Positions 29,914 to 41,200 of a stretch of 64,000 nucleotides of DNA are shown piece by piece (within the stretch, counting starts at the first letter, position 1; each line of letters starts with the position of its first letter). This stretch comes from Nitzschia sp. pyKryTriq1. Taxonomy: Eukaryota > Bacillariophyta > Bacillariophyceae > Bacillariales > Bacillariaceae. Below the pieces are notes generated by a model. That model searched no databases and was not told where the DNA came from. It worked only from the letters and a program-made list of their open reading frames with translations. Location of the stretch: the NCBI GenBank assembly GCA_956465555.1, contig OY101119.1, positions 2,342,629 to 2,406,628 of the forward strand. Direction: 5' to 3'. A program made the translations under genes and the position numbers.

Positions 29914-30358
29914 TGGAGCCTGACGAAGAGAAGAAGCGCAAGATTAAAATTGGATCACTGCTTGTCCTGGCTGCATGCGGAATATGAACTCCTTTAGCAA
30001 CGGGTCTGGCGAGAGATCGAACCGTACCATCTTGTTTTTGGGACGGATTTCCACTAGACTAGCCACTTCGCCGGAATAACTCACGAAATGCAGGCGGACC
30101 CCACCCACATTCCCACAGTTGAAGAAAGAGTTCAACGACTTGGTGCTGAATTCGACGGAAAAGAGAGTCCATTTTCATCGAAAGTGAAAGTACTGTGGAT
30201 CAAACCTCACTTGGTACGAACATGGTCCGTGTCGCGGTGGGGACGAAGTCAAGTCTCTACTAGTAGAGGAAGCTATTCAAGTGGAACACAATGTATGTCT
30301 ATCGAAATTGGCTCTGTAGAGTTAGAGAGAATCAAATCAAAATTGATAGAAGGCATGC
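29914..30358. other. Between small gene and RGLE-family gene, nothing firm
   Basis: Two short frames on opposite strands (29944..30135 minus, 30088..30444 plus) overlap here. The minus one (VRFDLSPDPLLKEFIF) might be a 3' exon of the next minus gene, but I cannot place a convincing splice pair. Confidence 0.3.
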
Positions 30359-31318
30359 TTACACCTTCAACGAAGCCATCTGACGACCGGCTGAAACCAT
30401 CCTCAACAAAAGTTCGGAGGACTCTTGAGAAGCGGAGCGCTTGACAGGACCTGAGGGGTCACCGCAAGATCGTCGAGACTTCTTGGAAGACTTTTTCGAC
30501 TTCTTGCTCTTCTTGGACTTTCGCTTTTCCTTGTCATCGTACTCGGACGGCTTGGGTTCAGTCGATAGCGAGGATTGCTCGCTGGAACCTTCTCGTCGCT
30601 TGGCTTTGCTCGAAGAGCATCGCTTCTTCAAGACATCGAAGATTTGTTTGCGAGGATATTCGGGGACGTTTTCATCCATGCTAGAGTGCTGCGAGGCGAC
30701 GCTCAAGTCTTCAAGGCTCTGCCAAACGAGGTGGGCTTCCTTTTCATCTTCAAGAGCGACTTCCCGGGCGATCCGTCCGCTATCAACAGTGACAGCAGCA
30801 CTCACTTCAGCGATCTTGTCCCAGTCGTCGCAGTTGAGAGCCCATTGACGGTCTTGCTCGTCCATCACGGAGTTGACAGATCGTGCAATGTTTTCGTCAA
30901 GCTCTTGTCCGCCTTTTGTTGTCCAGCATTCAAGGCCGCGGTATGTCATGTCGCTTCTTGGCTTCTTGCCAGCCTCGAGCCGCGCCACAATCTTGTCCTT
31001 GGAGGCGTTCATTTTCTCCTTTTCCTCCGTAGAGTACCAGCATCTTCTGAGTTCCTTCTCGCTGTACTCCTCCAGTCCCATGATTTCGTGGACCTTGGTA
31101 GCAGGTGCAAAGCTGATGGCATGCTGAGGCCCGCTAGCTTGCGACGACGTTCGCGAGTCAGTTTCATCGTTATCACAATCCTCCGAGGAAACATCGCCTT
31201 CTTCAAGGAGCTGGAGACCCCGTTCAATAATGTTACTCAGCTCATCGTAAGTGATCTGCGAGTTTGTCTGTTGTCTAGAAGCTAGGGGTGCCATAGTGTT
31301 TCGCTTTGAGATGGCCAT
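30359..31318 (-). CDS. Uncharacterised protein with RGLE-type diatom motif
   Basis: Single exon, 319 aa, soluble. A central block reads RCWYSTEEKEKMNASKD, MTYRGLECWTTKGGQELD, SVNSVMDEQDRQW. From general familiarity this WYS..E...RGLE..T..G....V..EQ..Q pattern recurs in many uncharacterised stramenopile proteins, but I cannot name a database family. The N-terminus is acidic and Ser-rich; the C-terminus is a KKSKKSKKSSKKSRR tract, nuclear-localisation-like and probably disordered. No enzyme motif is seen. An antisense frame of 236 aa covers it, but the minus frame has the more plausible composition. The end ..SLKV at 30359 is followed by GTGTAAGC-like sequence, so a further 3' exon is possible. 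Confidence 0.6.
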   Translation of the reverse strand: MAISKRNTMAPLASRQQTNSQITYDELSNIIERGLQLLEEGDVSSEDCDNDETDSRTSSQASGPQHAISFAPATKVHEIMGLEEYSEKELRRCWYSTEEKEKMNASKDKIVARLEAGKKPRSDMTYRGLECWTTKGGQELDENIARSVNSVMDEQDRQWALNCDDWDKIAEVSAAVTVDSGRIAREVALEDEKEAHLVWQSLEDLSVASQHSSMDENVPEYPRKQIFDVLKKRCSSSKAKRREGSSEQSSLSTEPKPSEYDDKEKRKSKKSKKSKKSSKKSRRSCGDPSGPVKRSASQESSELLLRMVSAGRQMASLKV

Positions 31319-31670
31319 CGTTGTATTTTGTATTTTGTATTTTGGTTTTTCGAAAAAGTGTGATTTGGTTTGCCGGAAAAAATCTTCACCGACCGTCTTC
31401 GAAGAATCTGAGTGGAAATTCGTGTTTGTATTATTCGCCAGCGAAGTTCAAATACGTTGCTGCTGTAACATACAGTTCTTGAACAGTATGAGTACCAGTA
31501 GCTCGCGTCCCTCGAGAACAAACAAGTGCGATGCGAACGCCACCGGACATGTTAGTCTTGGTCCGTTAATTGAGCATTCACGAGTCTATAAGTGATGATA
31601 TTCGTCATGCTTAAAGAAAATGACTTCTTAGGCATCTCCTTGTACGGTATACCGCGCATAATATTATTAC

Positions 31671-31835
31671 AAGTGGTATCGAAAGATATGGTCTGCGCGC
31701 AGCCGTAACGTGCCGGTAAGGCTTGGGATGGTTGGAGGGGTTACCTAGTACTGTAGATCGAATGTGGAAATGGAGGGGTTAGGTAGAAAGGAGGTTACCT
31801 AGATTGAATGTGGAAATGGAGGGGTTAGGTAGCAG
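31671..31835 (+). repeat. Dispersed element with minisatellite units, copy 1
   Basis: The stretch GGTATCGAAAGATATGGTCT through GTAAGGCTTGGG is repeated almost exactly, reversed, at 59432..59490. It is followed by degenerate units GGGGTTACCTAG..GAATGTGGAAATGGAGGGGTTA, the reverse-complement form of the 48-bp units at 59150..59410. Two to three diverged units are present here. Confidence 0.75.
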
Positions 31836-31868
31836 AATTGCTGGACGCACAAATAGTGATCACCAGAG

Positions 31869-32141
31869 ATGGCATCACATTTAGTGATGGGGGAACCAAT
31901 TGGCAATCGAGCAATAGTAGGATTGCCGGCTGCTGCAGCTCAAATGCCTCGCACAAGGGCACAGCAACGATGCTATCGATGCGGATGGGAAAAAATTTGG
32001 CCAATGCACAAGCGAACAGCTGCTAGCAATTCAGCAGAATACTGCATGAAGCCTGAGCAAGAGCGATATCCATTCTGGGAAGTTCCAGAAGGTTATAACA
32101 TTGGTGACCGGAAAACAACAGTGCGATCTGATATGAGATGA
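31869..32141 (+). pseudogene. Possible remnant with Cys/His motif next to dispersed element
   Basis: A 90-aa frame containing RCYRCGWEKIWPMHK and EYCMKPEQERYPFWEVPEG. The C-x2-C..H..C spacing could be a zinc-binding segment of a mobile-element or accessory protein. It lies directly after the dispersed element, has no clean N-terminus and no extension. I do not recognise the family; it could be chance coding. Confidence 0.25.
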
Positions 32142-32705
32142 GAGCATCATGGTTCCACTATCGGTCGTTGACGGACGAAGGACGGACAGTGACGTCACAC
32201 ATGGATCTTGGATACCGATAGGAGAAACATCTTTCCTTTCTTTTTCTTCCTTTTTCCTTTATAAATTTTAGCTACCTACGTACCCGGGGGTAAGCCTTTG
32301 TCGCTCTACATGGGATATCGCTTGAATCCGAAGGGGCGGAAGCAAAGAAAAGCACCCGGAGGATTCGTCCCCGTTCATTTCTACATTTTCTGGTACAGTC
32401 TGTCCGTCAATACATCGTCCGCGGCCTTCCATGGGAGTGCGATACCCCGACTCTTATTTACCCCTGCAGACCCCTACTGTACCGGTACTGTATGCGCGCC
32501 CTCGAATCGAAGAGATCATCGTTTGTTGAACAACATGAGAGGATATTAGCAAACTAGATCTACAGTCTGCAATGTGCTGATAGTCTACTTGTACCGTACT
32601 CTTCTTTCTCTATCAAAATATTATGCAATAGACTCTTTGGAGAGAACTAGAGAAAGAAGAATCGCCGCACTCGAAGAAAACCTTGCTAGCTAGTATATCC
32701 ATATT

Positions 32706-34154
32706 TCAAGGAATGTCATCCATCGCATCACACAACCCTTTGACCCCAAGGCGTTTTCCAAGGTTTCCCAGGGCGGAACGCCATTCAGGATCCATGTGAT
32801 GGAATGGTGAATGTTCGGAAGGTACTTGTAGTGAATAGATGAAATCAAGCAGATCTGGAAATGTCGATGCAGTCAGAGTGTCCATTTCTATGATGGAATG
32901 AGAAGAAGCCTCGACGTCACCACCCGCCGGACCCATGCTGCGGTTCCCAATAGCTCTGGTAAACTCATTGCGAAAGAATGAGCTCGCTCGCGGTCCATAG
33001 CCGACAACAAATTTATGGAGATGATACGTCTCAGCAATATCGTGGTCAGACCAGCCAGTGACCACGACAACTATCCAATCACTTCGGTTTCTCACTGCGT
33101 CCTCGTCGTTCTTGGACCATGTGAGCTCCGACCGAGGAGTCATACTGCTCGTCGTAGTTGATGTCACATTCACAGTGGACGTACTAGAGGAAAGACTTGT
33201 TGTATCACTACAACTACTTGAGTCACCATCCAGGGCCTGATCGGCAAGAAAGATAAATGTGGGTGGAAGTGGCAGGGTACTCGCTTCCGATGATGATGTT
33301 GCCGATTTCCTTTCATGTTCATCGGCCTTCTTGCATATGCGTCGTTCTTGAGTCGGATAAATAGCGCCCGCACCACCGTTTGGCATTTTATTCCGGCCAG
33401 ATGACCTCGAAAAGTTATGTCTCTCGTCACAAGCTCCTCCTTTGTCGTCATAAAAGGTGGAGTTGCCCACTATGTTTTCTTGGTCGACGACATTTGCATA
33501 AATGTCAAGCTCGGGGCACGCCGCAGCACCTAGATCTCCTTCAAGATTCGCACCGTGGCACCCTTTCTGCTTACTGTTGAGTATTTTTGCGCTTGACGTT
33601 CGATCAAAGACCTTGAACAAATCGTTGCCATCATCTTTACTCGTGATCGATGGTTCGTCGTCCAGATACTTCTTTTTCCTTAAAGTAGCTTGTGGTATTC
33701 GTCGTTGTGCCTTTGAGATGCACCATTTCGTCGTCGATGGAGAGGATCGGGAAGATAGCGAGGAGAAGGACGGGCAGAGTTCCGTCGACGAGTCTGAGAG
33801 CCGAGAGTAGTTGATATGGACTTTTCCGATGGTGGAATGCTGCTGCTGCTGCTGCTGCTCATTATGATGAAAAGGAGTTTCCAGGAGGAGGGCTGGCTTC
33901 AATTTGGTGAAGGGATTCTGCTTCCCCCGGACACCACGCGCATAGCTATTGTTACTATTATTTGTTGAAAGATAGTGACGCGGGATCATCCACTCTTGGT
34001 CGTCCAGTGCGCTACAAGTATCATCCTCGCCAGCGTCCTCCACAGGCCAGTCCAATGATAAAATCTGATTGGAATCATCCCACACATCATCATCATTGTC
34101 CTCGACACGATGGTGATGAAGATGATGACCTCTGATTTCGAACTGGCCTCTCAT
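32706..34154 (-). CDS. BTB/POZ-domain protein with long disordered N-terminus
   Basis: Single exon, 482 aa. The C-terminal ~120 residues fit a BTB/POZ fold: SDWIVVVVTGWSDHDIAE, YHLHKFVVGYGPRASSFFRN (the HK..L...S.FF core), SIIEMDTLTASTFPDLLDFI and LGKRLGVKGLCDAM. BTB proteins dimerise and often recruit substrates to cullin-3 ligases; that is the family precedent, not shown here. The first 350 residues are low-complexity (His-rich start, poly-Gln encoded by a CTG run near 33840, Ser/Thr runs) with no second domain such as kelch or MATH. Divergent from the RanBP2-finger gene. Confidence 0.75.
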   Translation of the reverse strand: MRGQFEIRGHHLHHHRVEDNDDDVWDDSNQILSLDWPVEDAGEDDTCSALDDQEWMIPRHYLSTNNSNNSYARGVRGKQNPFTKLKPALLLETPFHHNEQQQQQQHSTIGKVHINYSRLSDSSTELCPSFSSLSSRSSPSTTKWCISKAQRRIPQATLRKKKYLDDEPSITSKDDGNDLFKVFDRTSSAKILNSKQKGCHGANLEGDLGAAACPELDIYANVVDQENIVGNSTFYDDKGGACDERHNFSRSSGRNKMPNGGAGAIYPTQERRICKKADEHERKSATSSSEASTLPLPPTFIFLADQALDGDSSSCSDTTSLSSSTSTVNVTSTTTSSMTPRSELTWSKNDEDAVRNRSDWIVVVVTGWSDHDIAETYHLHKFVVGYGPRASSFFRNEFTRAIGNRSMGPAGGDVEASSHSIIEMDTLTASTFPDLLDFIYSLQVPSEHSPFHHMDPEWRSALGNLGKRLGVKGLCDAMDDIP

Positions 34155-35029
34155 CCTGATGCTTGGTTGCTCGAGAATGAATGAATCGATCTCTCCAGAT
34201 GCAAATAGAGCGACGTGAATAGTGATTGGTTTTCGGGATGCCTGTATGAATCATCAATCCTCTTTCAAATTGCAGTGCTTCGGAATACTCGGATGGAGAG
34301 AGTTCGTGAGATTGCGTGTACTGTAGTACCGTACTGTACTGTAGTACGTAACATTCTCGAATTTTCCCGCTTTCCGCGCCAAAAATTCATCTCTCGGAAC
34401 TTTCGTTTTGAATTCTTTGCCGCCAAACACCGTAATAAAACACTTAACTGTACGCCTACTGGTACTGGTACTGTACGACAAAAATAATAAGGATGGATGT
34501 GACGTCGGTTCGATACTATTTATGGCCAGGTACCTGGTACTGTACTCCTAGTAGCTGCTAAAGAAGTCTCATCAAACTGACGGTCGTGCTATAATTTTTG
34601 TCGGGACGTAAGAGCGAGGAGAGACGAGAATTTACTAGTCCACAGCTAATAAGACACCACCGGTGCCCGAGGGGGCATAACAATCCTCAATTAGCATTGT
34701 TGGACAGTGGGCAATACTGTGGTGAACGATGCAAGACGGCCATCAATGACAGAAGCGAAGAGCGATGATCCAAGATCCGCAAGATCCATCATCGATATTT
34801 TACTGTACCGGTACAAGTACAAGTATTATTCGTTCACCCGGCATCACCCACGAACCACTGATCGGACGACTGACTCGTACACTTCAATAATTCGTCCGTG
34901 GTAAGAAGGAGCCAGAAGCCTTTCACAGTAAACGTCAATGGTCGAAGAACCAACTTCGGGCTCAAAGGATCTACTACTGGTACTGGCACTGGCACCAGCA
35001 CTTGAGACGACGATTCCAGCTCGATAATC
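34155..35029. other. Shared upstream region, BTB and RanBP2-finger genes
   Basis: About 870 bp between divergent starts. GTAC-type clusters at about 34317..34347, 34455..34477, 34528..34548 and 34800..34824. No gene recognised; a minus frame (34834..35103) is repeat-derived in its middle (LVPVPVPV). Confidence 0.45.
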
Positions 35030-38000
35030 TTGGTTGGAGCCCAGAAAATCCGACTACTGAAAAAATCTTTCATCATATCAAAAGCCTCCGTTGCCGAGAT
35101 CATGACGTTGAGGGTACCTCAGCACCCATCATTTCCCGAGAAGAGCGGACTGGACTATGACGAAGAAGAGTCATCGTCGTCGTCGTCGTCGTCGTCGTCA
35201 TCGGCGAACGAAATTTACGACTCCCTGCCGACGAACACCACCACGAGAACCAGCTCGATAGTGTATGGAGCTACTTCCTTATTTCATCGAATCGCGTCAT
35301 TGGATTCGTCCGCGGCGTTGTCGGTGGCGGGCGACGAACCTTCGTGGAAGTGTACAAAATGTTCCTATTTGAATGTGGATACCAAAAATGAACGCTGTGC
35401 TCTCTGCGGGAGCAAGGATGCAAGCGGGATTGGAAAGCAACCACAACAACGTGGTGTAAGGTACAACTACTATTACTACAAGTACTACACACCACGACCT
35501 CCCATTGCTTCACTGGGCGAGTTCTTGTGGGGATCCTCAGATAGTAGCCAGAACAAGGAGAGATGTACTAGTAGTCGGCAGCACGACGATAAGCTGACAT
35601 TCCCCGACGAGGACGAGGACGAGGGCGATTGTTTTGAGGACGAGCCTTCTTGCTTGGAGCAAGATGGTGGTGACATGGTTGAAATGGGAATGGGAATGGG
35701 AAAAGGTGGTCCGTTGCGATTACCCAAAACGTCTCGTGTATCTCGTCCAGGCGCAGACGATGATGAGTGCGAACAGGTGGACAAGCCGCCGTCGCTTTCA
35801 GCAATGTCTTTGCGGCGTATGTCACTCTTTCTGAAGAACAATGACGCCACTACTGCTGCAAGCGCTACGTCTGCTGCCACCACTGGCTCGATCAGCGTGA
35901 TGATTGATCATGCTGGACGAGCCACTGCTCGTACAGGTGCTCTTGTGAAACAACGGCTCAGTAGTAGTCTATCAAAGCAGCAGCAGCAGCAGCAGCAGCA
36001 TGTATCTAGTATGATCATCAGCCGAGAAAAGCAGGATGGGGACATCACCGTCCGTACCTCCAATCGAACAACGGGTCCATCGTCTTCGGCCGCACCGCAA
36101 CTTACTACCCCAACACCAACACCAACACCAACACGACAATCACATTCACCGTGTTTGTCAGCTACCACCACCAGTATGCGTAGGCCATCCTTGACCGAGG
36201 CCCAGATTGTTCCAACTCCCTCGGCCAGACATACTCCTCCTACTATTAGGAGCCTTCCTTCCCGCCATCCTGCACTTCGTGGAGAGGCTGGAGATGACCA
36301 CGCCCCACGACCTGCGAGAAGAAGAACAACGATAGTTCCGCCTTCTTTGTCTTTGAGATCTCAAGACAGTACGCAGCACCCCCCTACTACAATGCATCAA
36401 ACATATCCATCAGAGCCTGGTGGAAGAAACATCTTATCTTCAGATGAGGACAATACCTTGGGACAAGAATCCCACAACGATAACATTCAAACCGAGCGTC
36501 AGGACGAGAAGAACAATGCCGTCTTTTCGTCGCCAAGGTCAAAGAACGCCACCGTTCGAGGTCCCCTTGATGGTATTTCTGCATTGGTGGGCTCGTCACA
36601 GCAAGAGAGCTCATTGTTGCAGCAATTCAACCAAATAGAATCCTCCGATGGTGATTCTGCTGCGGGAGTAGGCGGCAACAACGTTGATCGCAGCAGCTCA
36701 AATGCACTACCTGTCGTCGGCAAGCCTTCTTCTCAGCGGCGTTCTTGGTTTCGTTGCATGGGCGTGTTGGCAAGGACTCTTTTGGTAGGCGGTTCCGTCG
36801 TGTTTTTGATAGTGCTCCTGTCGGGGGGCGTAGATCATGGTGGTGGTCACCATGCTAATAACGTCCCCGATCAGTCGCCTGCTGCCATAACTCTTGATGT
36901 TGTGAATAATAATGACACCTCCATATTGAAGAACGTCGAGAACAACGGTACTGAATGGAATTGGGCGCTCACCATCATGGGAGAGCCAATGGATTGCCTG
37001 GGATCGTCTGTCTCGGTAGGTGGCCCAGTTGGAAATTGGATCGCTATGACGGGATCCAACTTTGTGCAAGTGGTGCAATACGCCTCATCCAACATGGAAC
37101 CGCTTGGGAGTGCGATTGTGCTCGAACAACAGAATGGAGGTGTCATGGTCCCACCACGGGTGTCTTTGTCGGCAGAACGAAGACGTCTCGTGGTCTCAAC
37201 GAATGAGGGTCGTCTCATCGTCTACCAGCGAGATATTCACGATGACCAAGATCAATATCATGATTGGGAGTCTCTCTTTGTATTCAATGCAACGGTGGCA
37301 ACTAGAGACGGCGATATGACACCACGAGAAAATGCCATTGTTCCTACCTGCGGAGACATTTCAGGAACCGGTTTGATGGTTGCTGGGGGTGCTTTGATAA
37401 AGACGACAAGAGGATCCTTTGCGGCCATCCAAGTCTGGGAATTAGAAAAAATCGACCCCATAGGTCAGCCACAACGCACGTACTTTGAAGTGGCAACTGA
37501 TAGCAGTGCGCAGGATATCGACGTGATTCTCTCGTATGACGGTAGCGTCCTGGCTGCTCTTGCCAACTATTCTGTGATGGTCTACCGCCGAGAAAACGAA
37601 CCCACGCAACGATGGGTCGCAACATCACCCTCGTTGAATCTTGGAACTGGTGATAATATCATCTCTATTGCCCTGTCGGGAGATGGGTTAGTAATCGCTC
37701 TTTCGAGGATCGACGGGGTCACAACTATATTTTCTTACCTCGAAGTGGATGAACTTGCCTCGACGTCGACACACGAATGGATCCAAGTGGATTCGGTGAT
37801 GGCGTCAGGTGCTACCAATAGCTTAGCACTAAGCTACGACGGAAGGACACTGCTGGTGGGCAATGATTTCGGAAAAGTGACGGCATGGCGGCAACAACCA
37901 CGTTTCCAGGCAGAGAGATTCGGCAAGTACACTAAAGTCCACGAAACCACTGGATCGGTTCAATCATCAACGTTTGAGTCGTCTGTCTCTCTTCCAAAGA

Positions 38001-38098
38001 ATCGTAAATGGAATCTCTGGGCTGTCGGAGCATGTGCTGAGGCAAATTCCCAAAATGGTCAAGTCGATGTATATGAGATGTCCGTTTCCTCAGAATGA
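35030..38098 (+). CDS. RanBP2-finger / TM / propeller-like protein, intact
   Basis: Single exon, up to 1022 aa (Met at 35102 is an alternative start 24 residues in). Order: poly-Ser, a RanBP2-type zinc finger (about 104-128, PSWKCTKCSYLN..NERCALCGS), about 450 residues of low-complexity linker with poly-Gln, a signal-anchor (about 579-600, TLLVGGSVVFLIVLLSGG), then about 400 residues of short beta repeats (LGSSVSVGGPVGNWIAMTG, LSYDGSVLAALANYSVMVY, LSGDGLVIALSRIDGV, LSYDGRTLLVGNDFGKVTAW) like a WD/FG-GAP propeller. The finger is predicted cytosolic and the propeller lumenal or outside. RanBP2 fingers bind ubiquitin, Ran or RNA in known cases. It is the intact counterpart of the two-frame gene at 14034..16555. 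Function unknown. Confidence 0.8.
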   Translation: MVGAQKIRLLKKSFIISKASVAEIMTLRVPQHPSFPEKSGLDYDEEESSSSSSSSSSSANEIYDSLPTNTTTRTSSIVYGATSLFHRIASLDSSAALSVAGDEPSWKCTKCSYLNVDTKNERCALCGSKDASGIGKQPQQRGVRYNYYYYKYYTPRPPIASLGEFLWGSSDSSQNKERCTSSRQHDDKLTFPDEDEDEGDCFEDEPSCLEQDGGDMVEMGMGMGKGGPLRLPKTSRVSRPGADDDECEQVDKPPSLSAMSLRRMSLFLKNNDATTAASATSAATTGSISVMIDHAGRATARTGALVKQRLSSSLSKQQQQQQQHVSSMIISREKQDGDITVRTSNRTTGPSSSAAPQLTTPTPTPTPTRQSHSPCLSATTTSMRRPSLTEAQIVPTPSARHTPPTIRSLPSRHPALRGEAGDDHAPRPARRRTTIVPPSLSLRSQDSTQHPPTTMHQTYPSEPGGRNILSSDEDNTLGQESHNDNIQTERQDEKNNAVFSSPRSKNATVRGPLDGISALVGSSQQESSLLQQFNQIESSDGDSAAGVGGNNVDRSSSNALPVVGKPSSQRRSWFRCMGVLARTLLVGGSVVFLIVLLSGGVDHGGGHHANNVPDQSPAAITLDVVNNNDTSILKNVENNGTEWNWALTIMGEPMDCLGSSVSVGGPVGNWIAMTGSNFVQVVQYASSNMEPLGSAIVLEQQNGGVMVPPRVSLSAERRRLVVSTNEGRLIVYQRDIHDDQDQYHDWESLFVFNATVATRDGDMTPRENAIVPTCGDISGTGLMVAGGALIKTTRGSFAAIQVWELEKIDPIGQPQRTYFEVATDSSAQDIDVILSYDGSVLAALANYSVMVYRRENEPTQRWVATSPSLNLGTGDNIISIALSGDGLVIALSRIDGVTTIFSYLEVDELASTSTHEWIQVDSVMASGATNSLALSYDGRTLLVGNDFGKVTAWRQQPRFQAERFGKYTKVHETTGSVQSSTFESSVSLPKNRKWNLWAVGACAEANSQNGQVDVYEMSVSSE

Positions 38099-38203
38099 AA
38101 GCACTGGCGTGGTCTTTCCAAGTGCCGCTCAAGACTGTGCAAAACTCATTTAGATGTAATTATGGAATGTGATCCTATATCTGCTCTACTAGTGTGATGT
38201 TCA

Positions 38204-41200
38204 TTAAAAGCGTTCCATGGTGATTCCTAGCTGGATCCTACTGCTCTCTGACGCCGAGCTCGACGAAACCAATTCGGCCGTGCGCTCAAAAACATCTTCA
38301 ATCGAGCCCTGTGTCGCAGGTATGTAGTTTGAATTTCGGCTGCGAGTGGCCAGGCATAGATTCCGGCAGTTGTCGGCGAATGTGTCATCTTCGATGTCGA
38401 GTCCAATCGCAATGACGTTGATCGAGGCAGTGCGTTTGCCACTGGCTTCTCGGACTTTCTTGTGCATTGCTAGAAAGGATCTTGCATCCCACACCGAACC
38501 ATCACTAATGTAAATCAAAAACACATCACTCGTTCGCGATCTCGATGGGCTCACAACCATATCGACTGCTGTAGGAAGCGCAAAGTTTGACATTGTTCCC
38601 CCCACTTGCTGAGTGGCTTTCTCGAGTGCTTCCCTTTGCTCAGTGTCGATCTTCTCCTTTGGGCCCAGTTTGACTACCAGATTGCTGTCAGAAGTGTCAT
38701 TCAAGGCCACCAAACCAACTGTATCCTTCTCGGTACACTGCTCCTCGTAAAAAGAGAGGACTTCTGCACTGATTGTTGCAAGTTCTGGACTGCCACTCAG
38801 CTTTTCACCCACTTCGATACAAAAGACGAAACAACGCTCAACATCCAATGCTGTACGCTTTCCTGCTCGTCTCATTCGTCGAAACTCAAGGCTCGTCCTC
38901 AGCTTGGCTTCTCGCGACCAAGTCAAATTGGGTTCCCTCATGAGCTTGAGAATCGTATCAGCCGCGATAACAAAAGAAGAGTCAAGGATATATTCGTCTT
39001 CAACGAGCATACGCATAGCGAGCTGTGAAGCCTCCTCAAGTTTACCAGATGTCAGTTCCAATCCAACAACAGCCCCCTCAAGCTGCTGGAGACGACCCAC
39101 ACGAGCAACATCTTTAAACAATGGTGCCTTCTCTTGGTCCCACGCAGCCTGAAGCATCAGGTCCGCCTGTTCAACGAGATCGTTGACATCCCAGACCTGC
39201 CAAACCGTGTTGTCAACAGAGAAAAGTAACGACAACCCATGAATACGACGAAGGAGCCGATCGAAGACGACGTCAGAGTACTTGAACATCAACTTTTCGT
39301 GAAGCATGAACTCTTGGACCCCGCGATCATATTCTCGGCATCTGTATAGGTCAATGAAGGCCTTTTCTTTCCCATTTGAAGGGCAACATGGATCGTCTAA
39401 ACAGTGAAGAAGACACATCGCTCGATTAAAGTGACGATCCGCAAGCTGTTGCGCAAAGTCTGCCTTCTTCACATCCGAATCTCCCGACTCGAATTCCTTT
39501 GTTCCTATCTCGATTGCCTCGTCAAAGTATTGTAGCGCTTCGTGGACGCGGCAACTTCCTTCTTCTTTTATGCACACGCCTTTCTCTCGTCTCTGAACCG
39601 ATAATGCAAGCAATGTATTGCCTATGTTGTTGCACGCAATCGCCACAGCCTTTTCATCTCGAATTTTTCGGAAGAGCTTCAGCGCATCACTGGCAATATG
39701 ATAGGCCCATTTGAAATCTCCCGAAAAGAAAGAAGAATTGGACATTCTGACAATTTTGTACAACTTTGCGAACGAAGTGTATACTTGAGTGACTTCTCTT
39801 GAGCCCCCCTGCAGGGGTGGCATATCATCTTCGATTCTGCCGGCGTTGACTCGTTGAACAACTCGAAGAAGAATGAGCATGGGTTTGGTGACAGCAACCG
39901 AAATCTGAAGCGAAACGCTGATTGTGAGACCCAACAGGTTTGAGAGACGACGAACATTGGATTTTGCTTACCTTCGCAGTGACAAGGATGCACAAAAAGG
40001 TGACTGCAGCAACTGACGAAACAAAAATTATTGTAGTTGTTTTGAGACTCGAATCAATTTCCTCTTCAATACCTTCAAAAGGCAGTACCAGTGTTGCTCT
40101 TGACTTCACAACGGCAATGGAATACATCAGCACCTCGGAAGTTTCTGCACCCCGGGTGTAGTCGTCCGGACTTCGCGCTCTCAAGACTCGCGCGCGGACA
40201 GGAGCATATGAAACAAACATTTCATCGTTTGTCCCCTCCAAAGATTTTCGATAGAAACTTTGAATGCCAAACTTGCCCTCTTTCATCATAGCTGTTATGT
40301 TGGCGAAGACGAGTCGATTCTTGGAGAATTCGTCATCATAAGGTAAAATAACATCAGCAATGGCTTCTGGCGGCGAATTCAAGGGAAATCCAGGACCGAC
40401 AATAGTATCTTTCCCCTCCTCGGGCGAGATGACAAAGTGAAAGTCTGCCTCTGCCTTTGCAAGGCTCACAAAGATTTCTGTAGGAGATAAGTCAATGGCA
40501 ACTGTGCCCACATACTCATTGGTTACCGGGTCGATGACGCCGAAACCCGCAGTCGTGCCGACGTCGTCTGATGCAGCAAACTGGTACGGTGCCGTGACAT
40601 GGATGAAGCCATTATGCCAAAGAGATTTTCTTTTTGTTTCACTGTACCAAGTGCGGCAACGGGGGTCGTATCCAAATTTTCCGACCGGGCAGAGTTCTGG
40701 GCTGACAAGATACGCCCCATTTTCCTCTGAGGACTTGAATTGTGCGTAGCGTGAGGCGTCGTAATTGCAACCCGAATAACCCAAATACCCTCCATCCGCT
40801 TCAAAGGCAATGTACGAGGAGAAAGATGTCCTGGAACCTTGGAAGCCCTCAATATTATAATAGTTGTACAAAGGCATCGATATGGTGTTAAGGGCTGATG
40901 AGACGCGAAGTCGATCGTACGTCGTTTCATATCCAGAAGCATTGCTGCCCTTTTCAGCACCCGGCATGCTGTCAGCATCTACCCACCACCTCGTTGACAC
41001 CGGGTTGAAGTCAAATTCTGGAAAGCTTACACTGCTTGGCCTCGCTCCTGTTTCCGGATCGTAGTCTCGGGCTTGGCACAAAAACCACATCCTTTGAAGA
41101 TATCGCGAACGGACTGAAAACTCATCACAATCTCGCCCCCATGGATCATTCCATTCACAATCGCACGGGGATCGAGCCGGATCTGCATCAAATGGACAAA

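Larger units (their letters stand above)
31319..32705. other. Repeat-rich intergenic region with element debris
   Basis: About 1.4 kb without a firm gene. It holds a dispersed element (31671..31835) shared with 59150..59490, a possible protein remnant (31869..32141), a pyrimidine-rich stretch TTTCCTTTCTTTTTCTTCC near 32231 and a small GTAC cluster near 32478..32492. Confidence 0.5.

Noticed and set aside
30575-31285. 236-aa plus frame
   Set aside because: Antisense to the RGLE-family gene; the minus frame has a conserved-looking block and a sensible start.
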